The notes beneath the pieces are model-generated. The model was not told where the DNA came from. It saw only the letters and a list, made by a program, of their open reading frames with translations, and did not search any database. From positions 28,264 to 92,263 of the forward strand of contig JAJYIF010000013.1 of the NCBI GenBank assembly GCA_021790195.1: a DNA stretch of 64,000 nucleotides. The letters run 5' to 3'. A program made the translations under genes and the position numbers. Positions 42,065 through 51,491 of this stretch are shown in pieces. The DNA is from Nitrospirota bacterium. Its GTDB lineage: Bacteria; Nitrospirota; Thermodesulfovibrionia; Thermodesulfovibrionales; UBA9159. Every line of letters starts with the position of its first letter. Within the stretch, counting starts at the first letter, position 1.

Positions 42065-42878
42065 AAAAGCGGTTTTCTGTTTGTTCCTGGTTTTATGCGC
42101 GGTTGTTGTCAGGCCGGTGCAGGGTTTTGCGGCAACGGAGATCATCTGTTCGTCGACCACGAGCACGGACAACTCGGGCCTGTTCGGTTATATCCTACCC
42201 CTTTTCGAGAAGAAGACCGGCATAAAGGTGAAGGTTGTAGCACTCGGCACGGGAGCGGCCATAGAGATGGGCAAGAGAGGCGACGCGGACGTGGCCTTTG
42301 TCCACGCAAAGGAACAGGAGCTTAAGGCCGTTAAAGAGGGCTTCTTTGTGAACCGTCATGACGTCATGTATAATGATTTTGTGATTATCGGGCCCGTCGA
42401 CGACCCGGCCCGGATCAGAGGCATGAAATCCGCTTCAGAGGCCTTTAAGAAGATTGCTGCCGCCGGGAAGTTCGTCTCCCGCGGCGACAAATCCGGAACC
42501 AACACAAAGGAGCTGCAGCTCTGGAAGATGGTCGGCATCGAGCCCAAAGGGCAGGCGTGGTATATCGAGGCAGGGCAGGGCATGGAAAAGACCCAGAGGG
42601 TAGCCGACGAGAAGCGCGCCTATACGCTTACCGACAGGGGCACATGGCTTGCCACAAAGGACAAAGACCGTCTAGCGATGGCGATTCTCGTCGAAGGCGA
42701 TCCTATGCTCTTCAATCAATACGGCGTTATGGCGGTTAATCCGGCCAGGTTCAAAGGGGTGAAATACAAGGAAGCGATGGAATTTGTCGACTGGCTTATA
42801 TCAAAGGAAGGGCAGCAGACCATCGCCTCGTTCAAGGACAAGAATGGAAATCAGCTCTTTTTCCCGGATGCGAAGTGA
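42057..42878 (+). CDS. tupA: Tungstate-binding periplasmic protein
   Basis: 273 aa from ATG 42057 (AGGAGTC site, inside the end of the previous gene). Signal peptide about 26 residues (ends VQGFAATE). Tungstate-binding motif STTSTDNSGL at the start of the mature protein, then DADVAFVHAKEQE and RGDKSGTNTKE, as in TupA (class distinguished from ModA). Delivers tungstate to TupBC, likely for tungsten enzymes such as aldehyde:ferredoxin oxidoreductases or formate dehydrogenases. Confidence 0.92.
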   Translation: MFRKAVFCLFLVLCAVVVRPVQGFAATEIICSSTTSTDNSGLFGYILPLFEKKTGIKVKVVALGTGAAIEMGKRGDADVAFVHAKEQELKAVKEGFFVNRHDVMYNDFVIIGPVDDPARIRGMKSASEAFKKIAAAGKFVSRGDKSGTNTKELQLWKMVGIEPKGQAWYIEAGQGMEKTQRVADEKRAYTLTDRGTWLATKDKDRLAMAILVEGDPMLFNQYGVMAVNPARFKGVKYKEAMEFVDWLISKEGQQTIASFKDKNGNQLFFPDAK

Positions 42879-42892
42879 ATACATAAAGGTCG

Positions 42893-42955
42893 AGAAGGTC
42901 AAGAAGGTTGAGCAGGTTAACAAACATCATTATTGGCCTGCTTGACCTTCCGGCT
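42893..42955. repeat. Imperfect inverted repeat between tupA and tupB
   Basis: GAAGGTTGAGCAGG is answered by CCTGCTTGACCTTCC about 20 bases on, the left arm being part of a purine-rich series (AAGGTCGAGAAGGTCAAG...). A stable mRNA hairpin that could set the tupA:tupBC ratio. Confidence 0.6.
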
Positions 42956-43018
42956 TCCCTGAACTATTCGATAGTCAAGGCGCTGAGCAGTATTCTGCAA
43001 TGTTAGGGTTAACTCCAT

Positions 43019-43723
43019 ATGTCTTCAATATATGACAGTTTCTCCCAGGCCCTGTCTCTGATCTTCCATCTCGACGCCGAGCTGCTTGGGATTATTTTCC
43101 TGTCGATGAAGGTCTCGTGCATCGGCCTTCTGGTCGCAGTCGTTCTGGGTCTTCCGCTCGGCGTCTTTTTGGGTATTAAGAAGTTTCGCCTGAAGGGCAT
43201 CCTTATTACGGTCCTGAACACGTTCATGGGTCTTCCGCCCGTGGTAGTCGGGCTCTTCCTTTATCTGCTGCTTTCGAGGAGCGGGCCTCTCGGCTTCCTG
43301 TCGCTTCTTTATACTTCGACGGCCATGGTTGTGGCCCAGAGCATTCTCGCCTTTCCAATCGTTGCGGCTCTTACACATTCGGCAGTTATCGGTGTGGACC
43401 CCGTCATAGGACAGGCTTCGAGTACCCTCGGGGCGACCCGGCTTCAGGTTTCCCTGGCCGTGATAAGGGAGGCGAGATTCGGCATAGTGTCGGGCATAGT
43501 TGCGGCCTTTGGAAGGGTGGTTGCGGAGGTCGGGGCCATCCTTATAGTGGGCGGCAATATAGCCGGCTATACCAGGGTGATGACCACGGCTATAGCACTC
43601 GAGACGGACAAGGGCAATTTTGAACTGGCGGTGGCCCTCGGGATCATACTCATCGCTATCTCGTTGCTGATAAATTCGGTGCTTCATATTGTCCAAAAGA
43701 AGGGGATGGTTGGTGTGAGCTGA
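43019..43723 (+). CDS. tupB: Tungstate ABC transporter permease
   Basis: 234 aa, about five helices, with the permease coupling segment QASSTLGATRLQVSLAVIREARFGIVSGIVAAFGRVVAEVGAILIVGGN. Start ATG 43019. Contacts TupC, whose ATG overlaps the tupB stop region. Confidence 0.9.
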   Translation: MSSIYDSFSQALSLIFHLDAELLGIIFLSMKVSCIGLLVAVVLGLPLGVFLGIKKFRLKGILITVLNTFMGLPPVVVGLFLYLLLSRSGPLGFLSLLYTSTAMVVAQSILAFPIVAALTHSAVIGVDPVIGQASSTLGATRLQVSLAVIREARFGIVSGIVAAFGRVVAEVGAILIVGGNIAGYTRVMTTAIALETDKGNFELAVALGIILIAISLLINSVLHIVQKKGMVGVS

Positions 43724-44370
43724 TGGGCCTAAGACTCGCGGTCTCAGGTATCGCAAAGAGCTACAACGGCGACACAGTGCTCAGGGACTGCTCTTTCACG
43801 TTCAAGGAGCACGGCGTCTATATTCTGACTGGACCGAACGGCTGCGGGAAGTCCACCTTCCTGAGGATCTGCGCCCTCATCGAGACGCCCGACAGCGGCA
43901 AGATCGATTACTCCCTGGACGGGGGTTTACTGCGGCCGGACCTCGGACTCAGGCGCAGACTTACCCTTGTCCTTCCGAAAGTGGGGGTGTTCAATACATC
44001 GGTCTCCAGGAATGTCGCATACGGACTCGCAATAAGAGGCATCAGAAGCCATGAAAGTGAGCGGAGGGTCAATAAGGCGCTCGAGTTCGTGCAGCTGGGT
44101 CACAAGAAACGGCAGAATGCCCTGACCCTTTCGAGCGGAGAGACCCAGCGTCTTGGCATTGCACGGGCTCTGGTCATAGAGCCGGAGATCCTCTTCCTGG
44201 ACGAGCCGACGGCATCGGTTGATCAGAAGAACACCGGGATCATTGAGGACCTGATCCTCCAGATGAAGAAAGACAAAAGGACGACCGTGGTCATGGCCAC
44301 GCACGACAGGGAACAAGCTGAAAAACTCGCAGATTCGGTCCTGGCTATGAAAGACGGCAAGTTTTCTTAG
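43723..44370 (+). CDS. tupC: Tungstate ABC transporter ATPase
   Basis: 215 aa. Walker A GPNGCGKSTFL, signature LSSGETQRLGIARAL (Ser for the second Gly), Walker B ILFLDEPTASVD and switch His MATHDREQ. Short ATPase without a regulatory domain, as for TupC. Energises tungstate uptake. Confidence 0.92.
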   Translation: MGLRLAVSGIAKSYNGDTVLRDCSFTFKEHGVYILTGPNGCGKSTFLRICALIETPDSGKIDYSLDGGLLRPDLGLRRRLTLVLPKVGVFNTSVSRNVAYGLAIRGIRSHESERRVNKALEFVQLGHKKRQNALTLSSGETQRLGIARALVIEPEILFLDEPTASVDQKNTGIIEDLILQMKKDKRTTVVMATHDREQAEKLADSVLAMKDGKFS

Positions 44371-44427
44371 TCTCTGCCTGCCAGCGGCAGTTTACGAGGA
44401 CCTGTCATCATAGCCTTTCAAAAAGTA

Positions 44428-44904
44428 TCAGGAAGTTCCGCGAAGTCTGAGAAGAGTGGCGCCGACAAAAAGGGCTATCCGCGGATCGGTCAGAAACCTG
44501 TCGACTTCCTCGAAGAGTCCTTTCTTCTCCTCCTGCGGGATATCGCCGTGCTCGATCTCTTCCTTCATGCCCAGCATGAAATTTTCAATCACTCTGCTTA
44601 TCTGGACATCCCGGGGCAGCTTGTCGAATTCCGAAGGCGGCTGAAGAACACTTATGCCTTTCGAGGTTATCTTTATCTTCTCAAGGTAGCCCATGCTCTC
44701 AAAGGTCTTGAATCTCTTTCCTTCGATATATCCGGCGTCCAGCAGATAATTAAGGTGCCAGAGGAGCTCCTTTTCCTCAGTACCGATTTCATTTAGGAGG
44801 AGTTCGGTCTTCAGGAAATTGAACGGTTTCTCCTTGTAAAACGAGTAGAGAACCTTGAGAATGTTTATCCTTATTTCCTCATTATTCACAACGATATTAT
44901 ACAA
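44428..44904 (-). CDS. Winged-helix protein, unknown function
   Basis: 158 aa. Residues 10-80 read as a winged helix (EIRINILKVLYSFYKEKPFNFLKTELLLNEI...WHLNYLLDAGYIEGKRF), followed by a helical part with RDVQISRVIENFMLGMKEEIE. Convergent with tupC. Possibly a regulator; targets unknown. Confidence 0.7.
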   Translation of the reverse strand: MYNIVVNNEEIRINILKVLYSFYKEKPFNFLKTELLLNEIGTEEKELLWHLNYLLDAGYIEGKRFKTFESMGYLEKIKITSKGISVLQPPSEFDKLPRDVQISRVIENFMLGMKEEIEHGDIPQEEKKGLFEEVDRFLTDPRIALFVGATLLRLRGTS

Positions 44905-45173
44905 ATGACAGGCTGCAATGGCAAATGATCCGGCGATCCATGTACGGACTGCGGATAGTTCATCTTTCGATATCTCTGTTTAACTGCATAATTGCCAAGT
45001 GTAAGCATTATTGCATTTAGTAGCACTATTTGCTAATATGGTTGCATATGGTAACCCGGCGTTTTGAAAGGTCTTTTCCCAGGACATATGGCGATATCCA
45101 TGTGCGCTTTTTGAGCCTCGCTGATTTGATCGAAACAATAACAGGAACTTCATAATACTCTCCCAGTTAGTTA
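44905..45173. other. Intergenic
   Basis: About 270 bases between divergent genes; presumably promoters, but no clear -35/-10 pair or operator stands out. Confidence 0.3.
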
Positions 45174-46091
45174 GTGCCAAGGAATTCTTTATTGACACAT
45201 CAGCCAGGTTCTTCGCGATTTGCCTTGAATGTAAAGTTTCTCGCCATCCGATTGATCGCGATTTCTGTTAGTGTGATCCCCTTTAAAGCATTCTTGCTGA
45301 ACAGTCTTGGAAGCGTTGTTGGATTATTTCTTATGCTCCTGAGAATTGGTCAATGGAAGGCAATTAAATGGTTCGCGCGGCATACTGGAAGCCCGCTGCC
45401 CGCTTTACTGTATATAGTGAAATACTTCGTCCAGCAAGGGAGGGACGGTGTCTGGGGATATGTTTTTTGCGAGGCACCTTATGCCCTCGATAAGTACATT
45501 ATCATGCAGAACATGGAAGCAGTTGAGCATGCACTTGAGGGGAGAAAAGGGGCGATTGTTCTCGCAGCCCATTACGGACCGGAGCTCTATACATATATGC
45601 TGAACAGAATGCATTTCAACGTGAAGACCCTTGCCGACAAGAAGTTCGTAATGCAGTTGCACGATGCTGAGACCCTGGTCCTGGAGCCCCTTAGGAGCAA
45701 AAGGATCATGTTTCTGAACAAATCTGGTGTATTATTAGTGTCCCGAGAAGAAGAAAAATATCTCTTCGACCATGTAAAAAATGGAGGTATGGTTAAGATG
45801 GAGATCGATTATCCCGGGCCGTCAAGAAATACTGGAACAGCTCCTTTCCTCGGTATCTCGATCCGTCCTCACCTATTTCCGTTTCGACTCGCCCTTAAAT
45901 ACGACATTCCTGTTTTCTTCTGTTTCTTCAACAAGAACAAGTCTGGAGCATACATAATGAACTTTATCCCCAGCGGAGAATATTCCACCCCTGAAGAGGG
46001 TTTCCGGCAATACCTCTCCAGTCTCCAGGCACAGATTGAAGAGTGCCCTTTTATGTGGGGTATGATTCCTCTTTTCTTTGAGTGGCTATAA
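45174..46091 (+). CDS. LpxL/HtrB-type lipid acyltransferase
   Basis: 305 aa, apparently from GTG 45174. N-terminal membrane helix, then the acyltransferase segment IVLAAHYGPELYTYMLNRM and KNGGMVKMEIDYPGPSRNTGTAPFLG. The family's HX4(D/E) motif is altered: the acidic residue follows the His at +4, not +5 (HYGPE), so activity is uncertain. Members add a fatty acyl group to lipid A or other lipids at the inner membrane. Followed by a radical SAM gene 48 bases on. Confidence 0.75.
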   Translation: MPRNSLLTHQPGSSRFALNVKFLAIRLIAISVSVIPFKAFLLNSLGSVVGLFLMLLRIGQWKAIKWFARHTGSPLPALLYIVKYFVQQGRDGVWGYVFCEAPYALDKYIIMQNMEAVEHALEGRKGAIVLAAHYGPELYTYMLNRMHFNVKTLADKKFVMQLHDAETLVLEPLRSKRIMFLNKSGVLLVSREEEKYLFDHVKNGGMVKMEIDYPGPSRNTGTAPFLGISIRPHLFPFRLALKYDIPVFFCFFNKNKSGAYIMNFIPSGEYSTPEEGFRQYLSSLQAQIEECPFMWGMIPLFFEWL

Positions 46092-46139
46092 ACCTGAACT
46101 CTTGCGATTATGCAATGGTAAAACTTACAATACGTTATT

Positions 46140-47093
46140 GTGCCATACGAGATATTCGATCGGTTCCCATCATCTCTGCAGAGCAGGCAGGGATGGTCTC
46201 ATTACCTTGAGCTAAAACGTACACCGGAGCCTCATCTTCATCAGATTGAACCGACAAATCACTGTATATACTCATGTATTATGTGTCCGCGTTCGGGTAA
46301 GATGACGAGAGAAACGGGGTTTATGAAGTTCGATCTGTTTACAAAGATTATCGATGAGGTGTCGTCCTATGCAGAGCCGATAAAATCCCACGAGATCGAA
46401 CTCTTTCACTTTGGCGAATCACTGTTGCATCCGGAAATTGACCGAATGGTGGAATATGCATCCCTGAAAGGACTAAAAATTACAATGTCGGTTAATGGGC
46501 CCCAATTGCACCCTGAACTGGCCGCCAAGATACTATCAGGCGGACCTTTCCGCATCATTGTCTCCCTTGACGGATATGACAGCGACAGTTATCGGGCCAT
46601 CAGGGGCAGGAATGCCGACTATGCGGAGGCTGTCCGGAACATCAGGACCTTAATTTCTCTTCACAAGAAAATGAAGTCGAATGCTCTGATATCAGTCAGG
46701 ATGATTTTGATGTACTCAAATTCAGAGCATGTTTCAATATTTCGAAAACAATGGGTAAATGAAGGGATCAGTGTCGAAATCAGGGAATTCTTTCCCTGGG
46801 GAGAATCGGAAATGGTAAATATCGGGAGCTTTAAGAAATATCCTCCCTTTATGCCTTGCCCTTTTCCCTGGCAGCACCTTGTTGTCCAGTGGAACGGCGA
46901 CGTAGTACCATGTTGCAGGGATTACAATGCAGCAAACAAATTAGGGAATGCCCGGGGCTCTTCGTTAAAAGAGATATGGAACAGCAAGCGATATAAGGTA
47001 TTTCGGGAACAGATGGCAACCGGCAATTTCAAGGGTAATGAGATCTGTCCGAAGTGCCTGAAGCTTTACTATACTGATCCGGGTAATAATTAG
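46140..47093 (+). CDS. Radical SAM enzyme with SPASM domain
   Basis: 317 aa from GTG 46140. Radical SAM cluster CIYSCIMCPRSG (CxxxCxxC), SAM-binding IVSLDGYDSDSYRAIRG, and a C-terminal SPASM cysteine set (MPCPFPWQHLVVQWNGDVVPCCRDYN...ICPKCLKLYY). Such enzymes modify peptides, sugars or lipids by radical chemistry. Context (acyltransferase, carrier-linked ligases) hints at a lipid or small-molecule pathway. Substrate unknown. Confidence 0.88.
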   Translation: MPYEIFDRFPSSLQSRQGWSHYLELKRTPEPHLHQIEPTNHCIYSCIMCPRSGKMTRETGFMKFDLFTKIIDEVSSYAEPIKSHEIELFHFGESLLHPEIDRMVEYASLKGLKITMSVNGPQLHPELAAKILSGGPFRIIVSLDGYDSDSYRAIRGRNADYAEAVRNIRTLISLHKKMKSNALISVRMILMYSNSEHVSIFRKQWVNEGISVEIREFFPWGESEMVNIGSFKKYPPFMPCPFPWQHLVVQWNGDVVPCCRDYNAANKLGNARGSSLKEIWNSKRYKVFREQMATGNFKGNEICPKCLKLYYTDPGNN

Positions 47094-47131
47094 AGCTCAG
47101 ATGACGAATTCAAGGGAATTCTTCCCGGCCG

Positions 47132-48982
47132 TCAACAAAGCTTTTCTGCGATGATCTTCCATGCATCGCTTAATCTTTCGATTTGCATTATTTCCACGGG
47201 TGAAAACGTCATCTGAAGTTCTTCTTCGAGCGCCGTTATAAACTCGAGATGCGCAAGAGAATCCCACCCTGTAATATCATCCTGCGCCGTATTGATTGAC
47301 ATATCCTCGATCTTAACTTTAAAACAGTGCGCGGCGATCGCAACTATTCTGGACCGCAGGTCACCCTTGAGGTCCTTAGCTGCCCTGCCGGTCTTCAAGA
47401 TGATCTCTTTCACTCTTTCGATTTGAACTTTGCCCACCGGCCCTTTAGGTAAGGCGGGCAGGATGTGAATAGCGGTAGGCACCTTGATCTCTTCCAGATG
47501 AGACCTGCAGAAGGCTATCATCTCCTCCTCTGTTGCGCTTCCGGATGCATCGAGGCTTACGGCCGCCACCAAACGCTCCCCCCAGATATCATCCGGCACC
47601 CCCAGGGTAACGGCATCTATGACAAACGGCATAAGCTTAAGAACCTCCGTAACCTCTTCCGGGTGTATATTTGTCCCTCCGGAAATGATGATGTTCTTTT
47701 TCCTCCCAACGATCCTGTAGAAGCCGTCTTTATCCCTGACCGCTATGTCACCAGTCCGGAGCCAGCCGTCACTGAAGACCTTCGCTGTCGCTTCCGGCGA
47801 ATTGAGATATCCGGTCATTACGTTGTCACCTTTGATAAGCAGTTCACCGGCAACGTTGGGTCCGGCTTCGCTGCCGCTGTCGTTTTCGATAAAAGCCTGG
47901 CAGTCAACAGGCCTGCCTATAGTCCCAATGCAGTGATCCTTATCCGAGGGACCACTGAAAAATCCGCCTACAACAGTCTCCGTTAAGCCGTAAACGTTTG
48001 TGATCCGAGTCCCAAAGAGTTCTTCGAGTCGGCTCCAGAGACGGGCATCGAGATATCCCCCTGTGCTGATAATAAACCGGAAATCTTCAGTCCCGAAAGC
48101 GCCCGGACGGTCCTTGCATAGCCTCTCAATCAGTGACAGTATTGTGGGCACTGCTATGAAATGAGTGATCCTGTCTGCGTGAACCATATCGAGCAGTGCC
48201 CCGATTCTGTTCATGTCAAACTTCATCGGCCTGAAGAGAGTCGCCCCGTTGACGAAAGTAATGACAGGCCCTTGGATCATCCCGTCGGCATGGGAGAGAA
48301 TCAGATTATTGAGTATCTTGCTCTCCGGTGTGTACCCGAACTGTCGACTTATGGTGTTAAGATGTGCGGAGAGACTGCGATGACTGATCCGTACGCCCTT
48401 GGGATCAGAGGTCGTCCCGGAAGTGAAAAGTATGTAAGCGTCTGATTTCAAATCTGCAGCGGCCGGCTCAAAGATGGGGAGCAAGTCCTCCAGGACTGCC
48501 GGATAGACGTCCCTGATCGCTTCAGGCCGCGGCTGTCTTTTAAGCAGTTTGTCGGATAAGACGCCGCTTCTCAGGCCCGTTGTTTTTATCTTCATTACAA
48601 ATTCAATACCACCGGGTTGCCATAGATCCGCCAGATCTTCATCCAGAAAGATACCCCTGGGCTGTGTGATCTGAACGATGCGACTGAAACGGTGCCGTTT
48701 TGTATCCGGATCAAGATTTACTGCCGCAATACCGCTTCTGAGCAGTGAAAGGAAGAGTATCGATGCCTCCAGTTCGTTACGGGTTGCTATTATGACTCTG
48801 TCCCCAGGAATTATCCCGGCTTCTCGGAAGAGCCTGCTCAACCGCTTCTCTTTCTCAGCAACCTCTCCAAACGTAAGAGTTTCCTTCCCTGTTACGATAA
48901 ACGCTTTCTTGCTTAATAGGGGCTCCTCTGCCCTCCTAAAAGCATCGACCAGATAATTAGTCTTGACCGGCTTCCCTGTCAT
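47132..48982 (-). CDS. AMP-forming acyl ligase fused to a carrier-protein domain
   Basis: 616 aa. ANL ligase core: AYILFTSGTTSDPKGVRISHRSL (P-loop), NVYGLTETVVGGF, WLRTGDIAVRDKDGFYRIVGRKKNIIISGG and the catalytic Lys in LPKGPVGKVQIERVKE. The last 80 residues are an acyl carrier domain with the phosphopantetheine Ser in DITGWDSLAHLEFITALEEEL. It activates an acid and loads it on its own carrier. Overlaps the end of the next ligase gene by 26 bases. Confidence 0.9.
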   Translation of the reverse strand: MTGKPVKTNYLVDAFRRAEEPLLSKKAFIVTGKETLTFGEVAEKEKRLSRLFREAGIIPGDRVIIATRNELEASILFLSLLRSGIAAVNLDPDTKRHRFSRIVQITQPRGIFLDEDLADLWQPGGIEFVMKIKTTGLRSGVLSDKLLKRQPRPEAIRDVYPAVLEDLLPIFEPAAADLKSDAYILFTSGTTSDPKGVRISHRSLSAHLNTISRQFGYTPESKILNNLILSHADGMIQGPVITFVNGATLFRPMKFDMNRIGALLDMVHADRITHFIAVPTILSLIERLCKDRPGAFGTEDFRFIISTGGYLDARLWSRLEELFGTRITNVYGLTETVVGGFFSGPSDKDHCIGTIGRPVDCQAFIENDSGSEAGPNVAGELLIKGDNVMTGYLNSPEATAKVFSDGWLRTGDIAVRDKDGFYRIVGRKKNIIISGGTNIHPEEVTEVLKLMPFVIDAVTLGVPDDIWGERLVAAVSLDASGSATEEEMIAFCRSHLEEIKVPTAIHILPALPKGPVGKVQIERVKEIILKTGRAAKDLKGDLRSRIVAIAAHCFKVKIEDMSINTAQDDITGWDSLAHLEFITALEEELQMTFSPVEIMQIERLSDAWKIIAEKLC

Positions 48983-50549
48983 ATACTATTTCTTTCTTAA
49001 GTTGATCTCTAAGGATTTTGCCGGCACTGGTACGTGGCAGTTGATCCCGCATAAGAAAGACGGATGGAATCTTATGGGCACCCAGTTCAGCAACAAGATA
49101 TTCTTTCAAATCCCTGAATAAAAGCATCGGATTTTTAGGAGTTGCAGAAGGCACGATGAAAGCAGCCATACGCTCGTCTCCCAACACAGATATATACCCG
49201 CAGACCGCTGCTTCCGCGATCTGCGGATGACGCTCTATGCATAACTCAACTTCTTCCAGATGAATCAGCTCAGTATAAGCATTTTTTATTATATTTCGTT
49301 TTCTGCCCATGAGCACAAAATGGCCGTCCGGCCGCTTTTTCGCCATATCTCCGGTATAGAGCCAGCCATCCCTGATGATATCCTTCTCAAGGTCCTTGCG
49401 ATTGTAATAACCGGACATTAGATTCTTACTTCTGATAATAAGCTCTCCGACCTGGCCGTCTTCAAGGGGGCTCCCATCTGGATCGATGATCTTCGCCTCA
49501 CAGTCTAGCGCAAGGCCAATGCTCCCATGTGCATCCCGGAATGTCTCCAGTGAGTTTCCTATGCATAGGCCCGTTGTCTCAGTCAGACCGTAATAATTCA
49601 GAATAGGGATCCCGAAGTGGTCATGGAATTCATCCATTAGATTCTCCGATAGATTATTTCCAGTGCTGAGAACAGACTTCAGACTTTTCAAAGCCGAAAC
49701 CCCTACCCTGTCTTTAAATAGAACAAACTGCTTGATGGTGATAGGTGAAGCGCCAAGCTGTGTGCAAAGGTAGAGCCTGATGCATTCGGTAATAGAGAAG
49801 ATATTGCTTCGCCTAGCCGGGGCGGTGACGAGAAAGGAGCAGCCCGCATCAAGAACGGCTATCGCTGAGCTCCTCAATCCACTCATTGTGTGCATCTCAC
49901 CCAAATTGAAGAATACATCAGGCGAAGACCAGCCGAATGTTCTTGTAAAGAGCTGACCGCTTCGGCAAAGAGATCCATGGGAGAGCACTGCTCCTTTTGG
50001 TTCTCCGGTCGAGCCGGAAGTATAAAGAACAACCGCTTTGTCGCCCGGTGAGATTTCCGGCACACTGAAAGAAGGAGCTTCTCTGTATGGCTCATCCAGC
50101 CAATCAGAAAAGGTCTGATGATCAAAAAGCGAGTCCTTTTCTTCGATGTCGAATAGGACAGTCCTCATATCACTTCTTGAGAAAGGGGTATCACTTTCAA
50201 ATTCATTTGCGCATTCAGGACCGCAAAAAAACATTTTGGGCCTGACCTCCCGGATCACCTTTCTGAGAACGCCTTTTGGCCAATTGAAATCCACAGGTAC
50301 AAAGATCAGCCCCAGACTCATAGCAGCCCAGAAGAGGAGAAAGCCTTCTGCACGCATAGCGGAATAGATGCAGATCCTGTCTCCCTTTTCCATGCCCTCT
50401 GCACGGAGGCGAGACATTATCTGTAAAACGATATCGTTTACCTCAGAATAACTAAAGATACTTCCGTCTATATCTGAAATAATCAAAGCCCTCTCCGAAA
50501 ATTTCCGGACAGCGGCGTTGAATAGATACGACACAGTATCAGGGTGCAT
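48957..50549 (-). CDS. AMP-forming acyl/aryl ligase
   Basis: 530 aa, complete ANL enzyme: VVLYTSGSTGEPKGAVLSHGSL, NYYGLTETTGLCI, WLYTGDMAKKRPDGHFVLMGRKRNIIK and the C-terminal Lys in LPRTSAGKILRDQLKK. No carrier domain, so its product (acyl-adenylate or CoA thioester) may be passed to the carrier of the downstream fusion. First gene of the pair. Substrate unknown. Confidence 0.9.
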   Translation of the reverse strand: MHPDTVSYLFNAAVRKFSERALIISDIDGSIFSYSEVNDIVLQIMSRLRAEGMEKGDRICIYSAMRAEGFLLFWAAMSLGLIFVPVDFNWPKGVLRKVIREVRPKMFFCGPECANEFESDTPFSRSDMRTVLFDIEEKDSLFDHQTFSDWLDEPYREAPSFSVPEISPGDKAVVLYTSGSTGEPKGAVLSHGSLCRSGQLFTRTFGWSSPDVFFNLGEMHTMSGLRSSAIAVLDAGCSFLVTAPARRSNIFSITECIRLYLCTQLGASPITIKQFVLFKDRVGVSALKSLKSVLSTGNNLSENLMDEFHDHFGIPILNYYGLTETTGLCIGNSLETFRDAHGSIGLALDCEAKIIDPDGSPLEDGQVGELIIRSKNLMSGYYNRKDLEKDIIRDGWLYTGDMAKKRPDGHFVLMGRKRNIIKNAYTELIHLEEVELCIERHPQIAEAAVCGYISVLGDERMAAFIVPSATPKNPMLLFRDLKEYLVAELGAHKIPSVFLMRDQLPRTSAGKILRDQLKKEIVYDREAGQD

Positions 50550-50966
50550 ATTGGTTTCTCAAATCTGATGAACAGCCATGAGTCTGAAAAATATTTGCTA
50601 CCAAATAGTATTCGCAGAAATTGATGATATTGTAACATTTGTCCGGCTTTCGACTGCGAAATAGTGAAAGTTGTTAAGGTTTTCACACGGAATAACAGTT
50701 CTTCTCGAAGCACTCACAGTGGCACACTTTCTACGGGTCATACGTTGATTACGGCAATGGCATAGAGGGTGACGGCAGCGGTAACTTTTATGTAACAGAA
50801 AAAAGTAAGAAAGAACAAAAAATGGATCTGAGGTAGTTTCCCCCCTTAGATCCACGTATGATTAACTCGGCAAAGGTTTTGCCAAGCGTACCGCATGGCG
50901 GGACGGTCTGGTGACGCTGATTATGTAAAGCTGGTAAGGTTAAGTTCTTGGAATTAAAGGAAAAAC
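50550..50966. other. Intergenic stretch with a hairpin
   Basis: About 417 bases. The only clear structure is TGGATCT...AGATCCA (50823-50854) with inner GAGG/CCTT pairing. No convincing gene. Confidence 0.4.
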
Positions 50967-51043
50967 TGGCGGGGTGGACGGGGCTCGAACCCGCGACCTC
51001 CGGCGTGACAGGCCGGCGTTCTAACCAGCTGAACTACCACCCC
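50967..51043 (-). tRNA. tRNA-Asp (GTC)
   Basis: 77 nt on the minus strand beginning GGGGTGGTAGTTCAGCTGG and ending in an encoded CCA. Anticodon loop CTGTCAC gives GTC; T arm GGGTTCGAGCCC. All stems pair. Confidence 0.95.
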
Positions 51044-51174
51044 AGTAGAAATCTGCACCGCGCATTTCTGAGCTCAAAGTCAAAAGTTCAAAGTCCTGGA
51101 CGAACAAACAGGAATAGTCAAAAACTCTTCACTTAAGACCTAATGCCGTCTTGCTCCTGCAAAGGCAGATGCAA

Positions 51175-51250
51175 TGGTAGGCGGAACAGGGATCGAACCT
51201 GTGACCCCAGCCTTGTAAGGGCTGTGCTCTCCCAGCTGAGCTATCCGCCC
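51175..51250 (-). tRNA. tRNA-Val (TAC)
   Basis: 76 nt on the minus strand beginning GGGCGGATAGCTCAGCTGG, anticodon loop CTTACAA giving TAC, T arm CAGGTTCGATCCCTG, encoded CCA. Paired with tRNA-Asp 130 bases away. Confidence 0.95.
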
Positions 51251-51491
51251 GAGACCCTGAAATCGCCAAGCCGCAAAAAGACGCGCGAATTGCAGCACTG
51301 TACGACGGATATATTACTGGTTCCGCGGACTTGTTGTCAACAGAGCGCATAGGACGCCGGGAGCGCCTTACGGCGGGGGTCTGTCAAATGGCCGCCTTTA
51401 CTCCCACAGCAGCCCGGCGCTCCTGTTATAATACCCGTATACAAGATATACGAGCGGTCGATGATTTAAACGGAAGTCCAGGCGACAAGCA

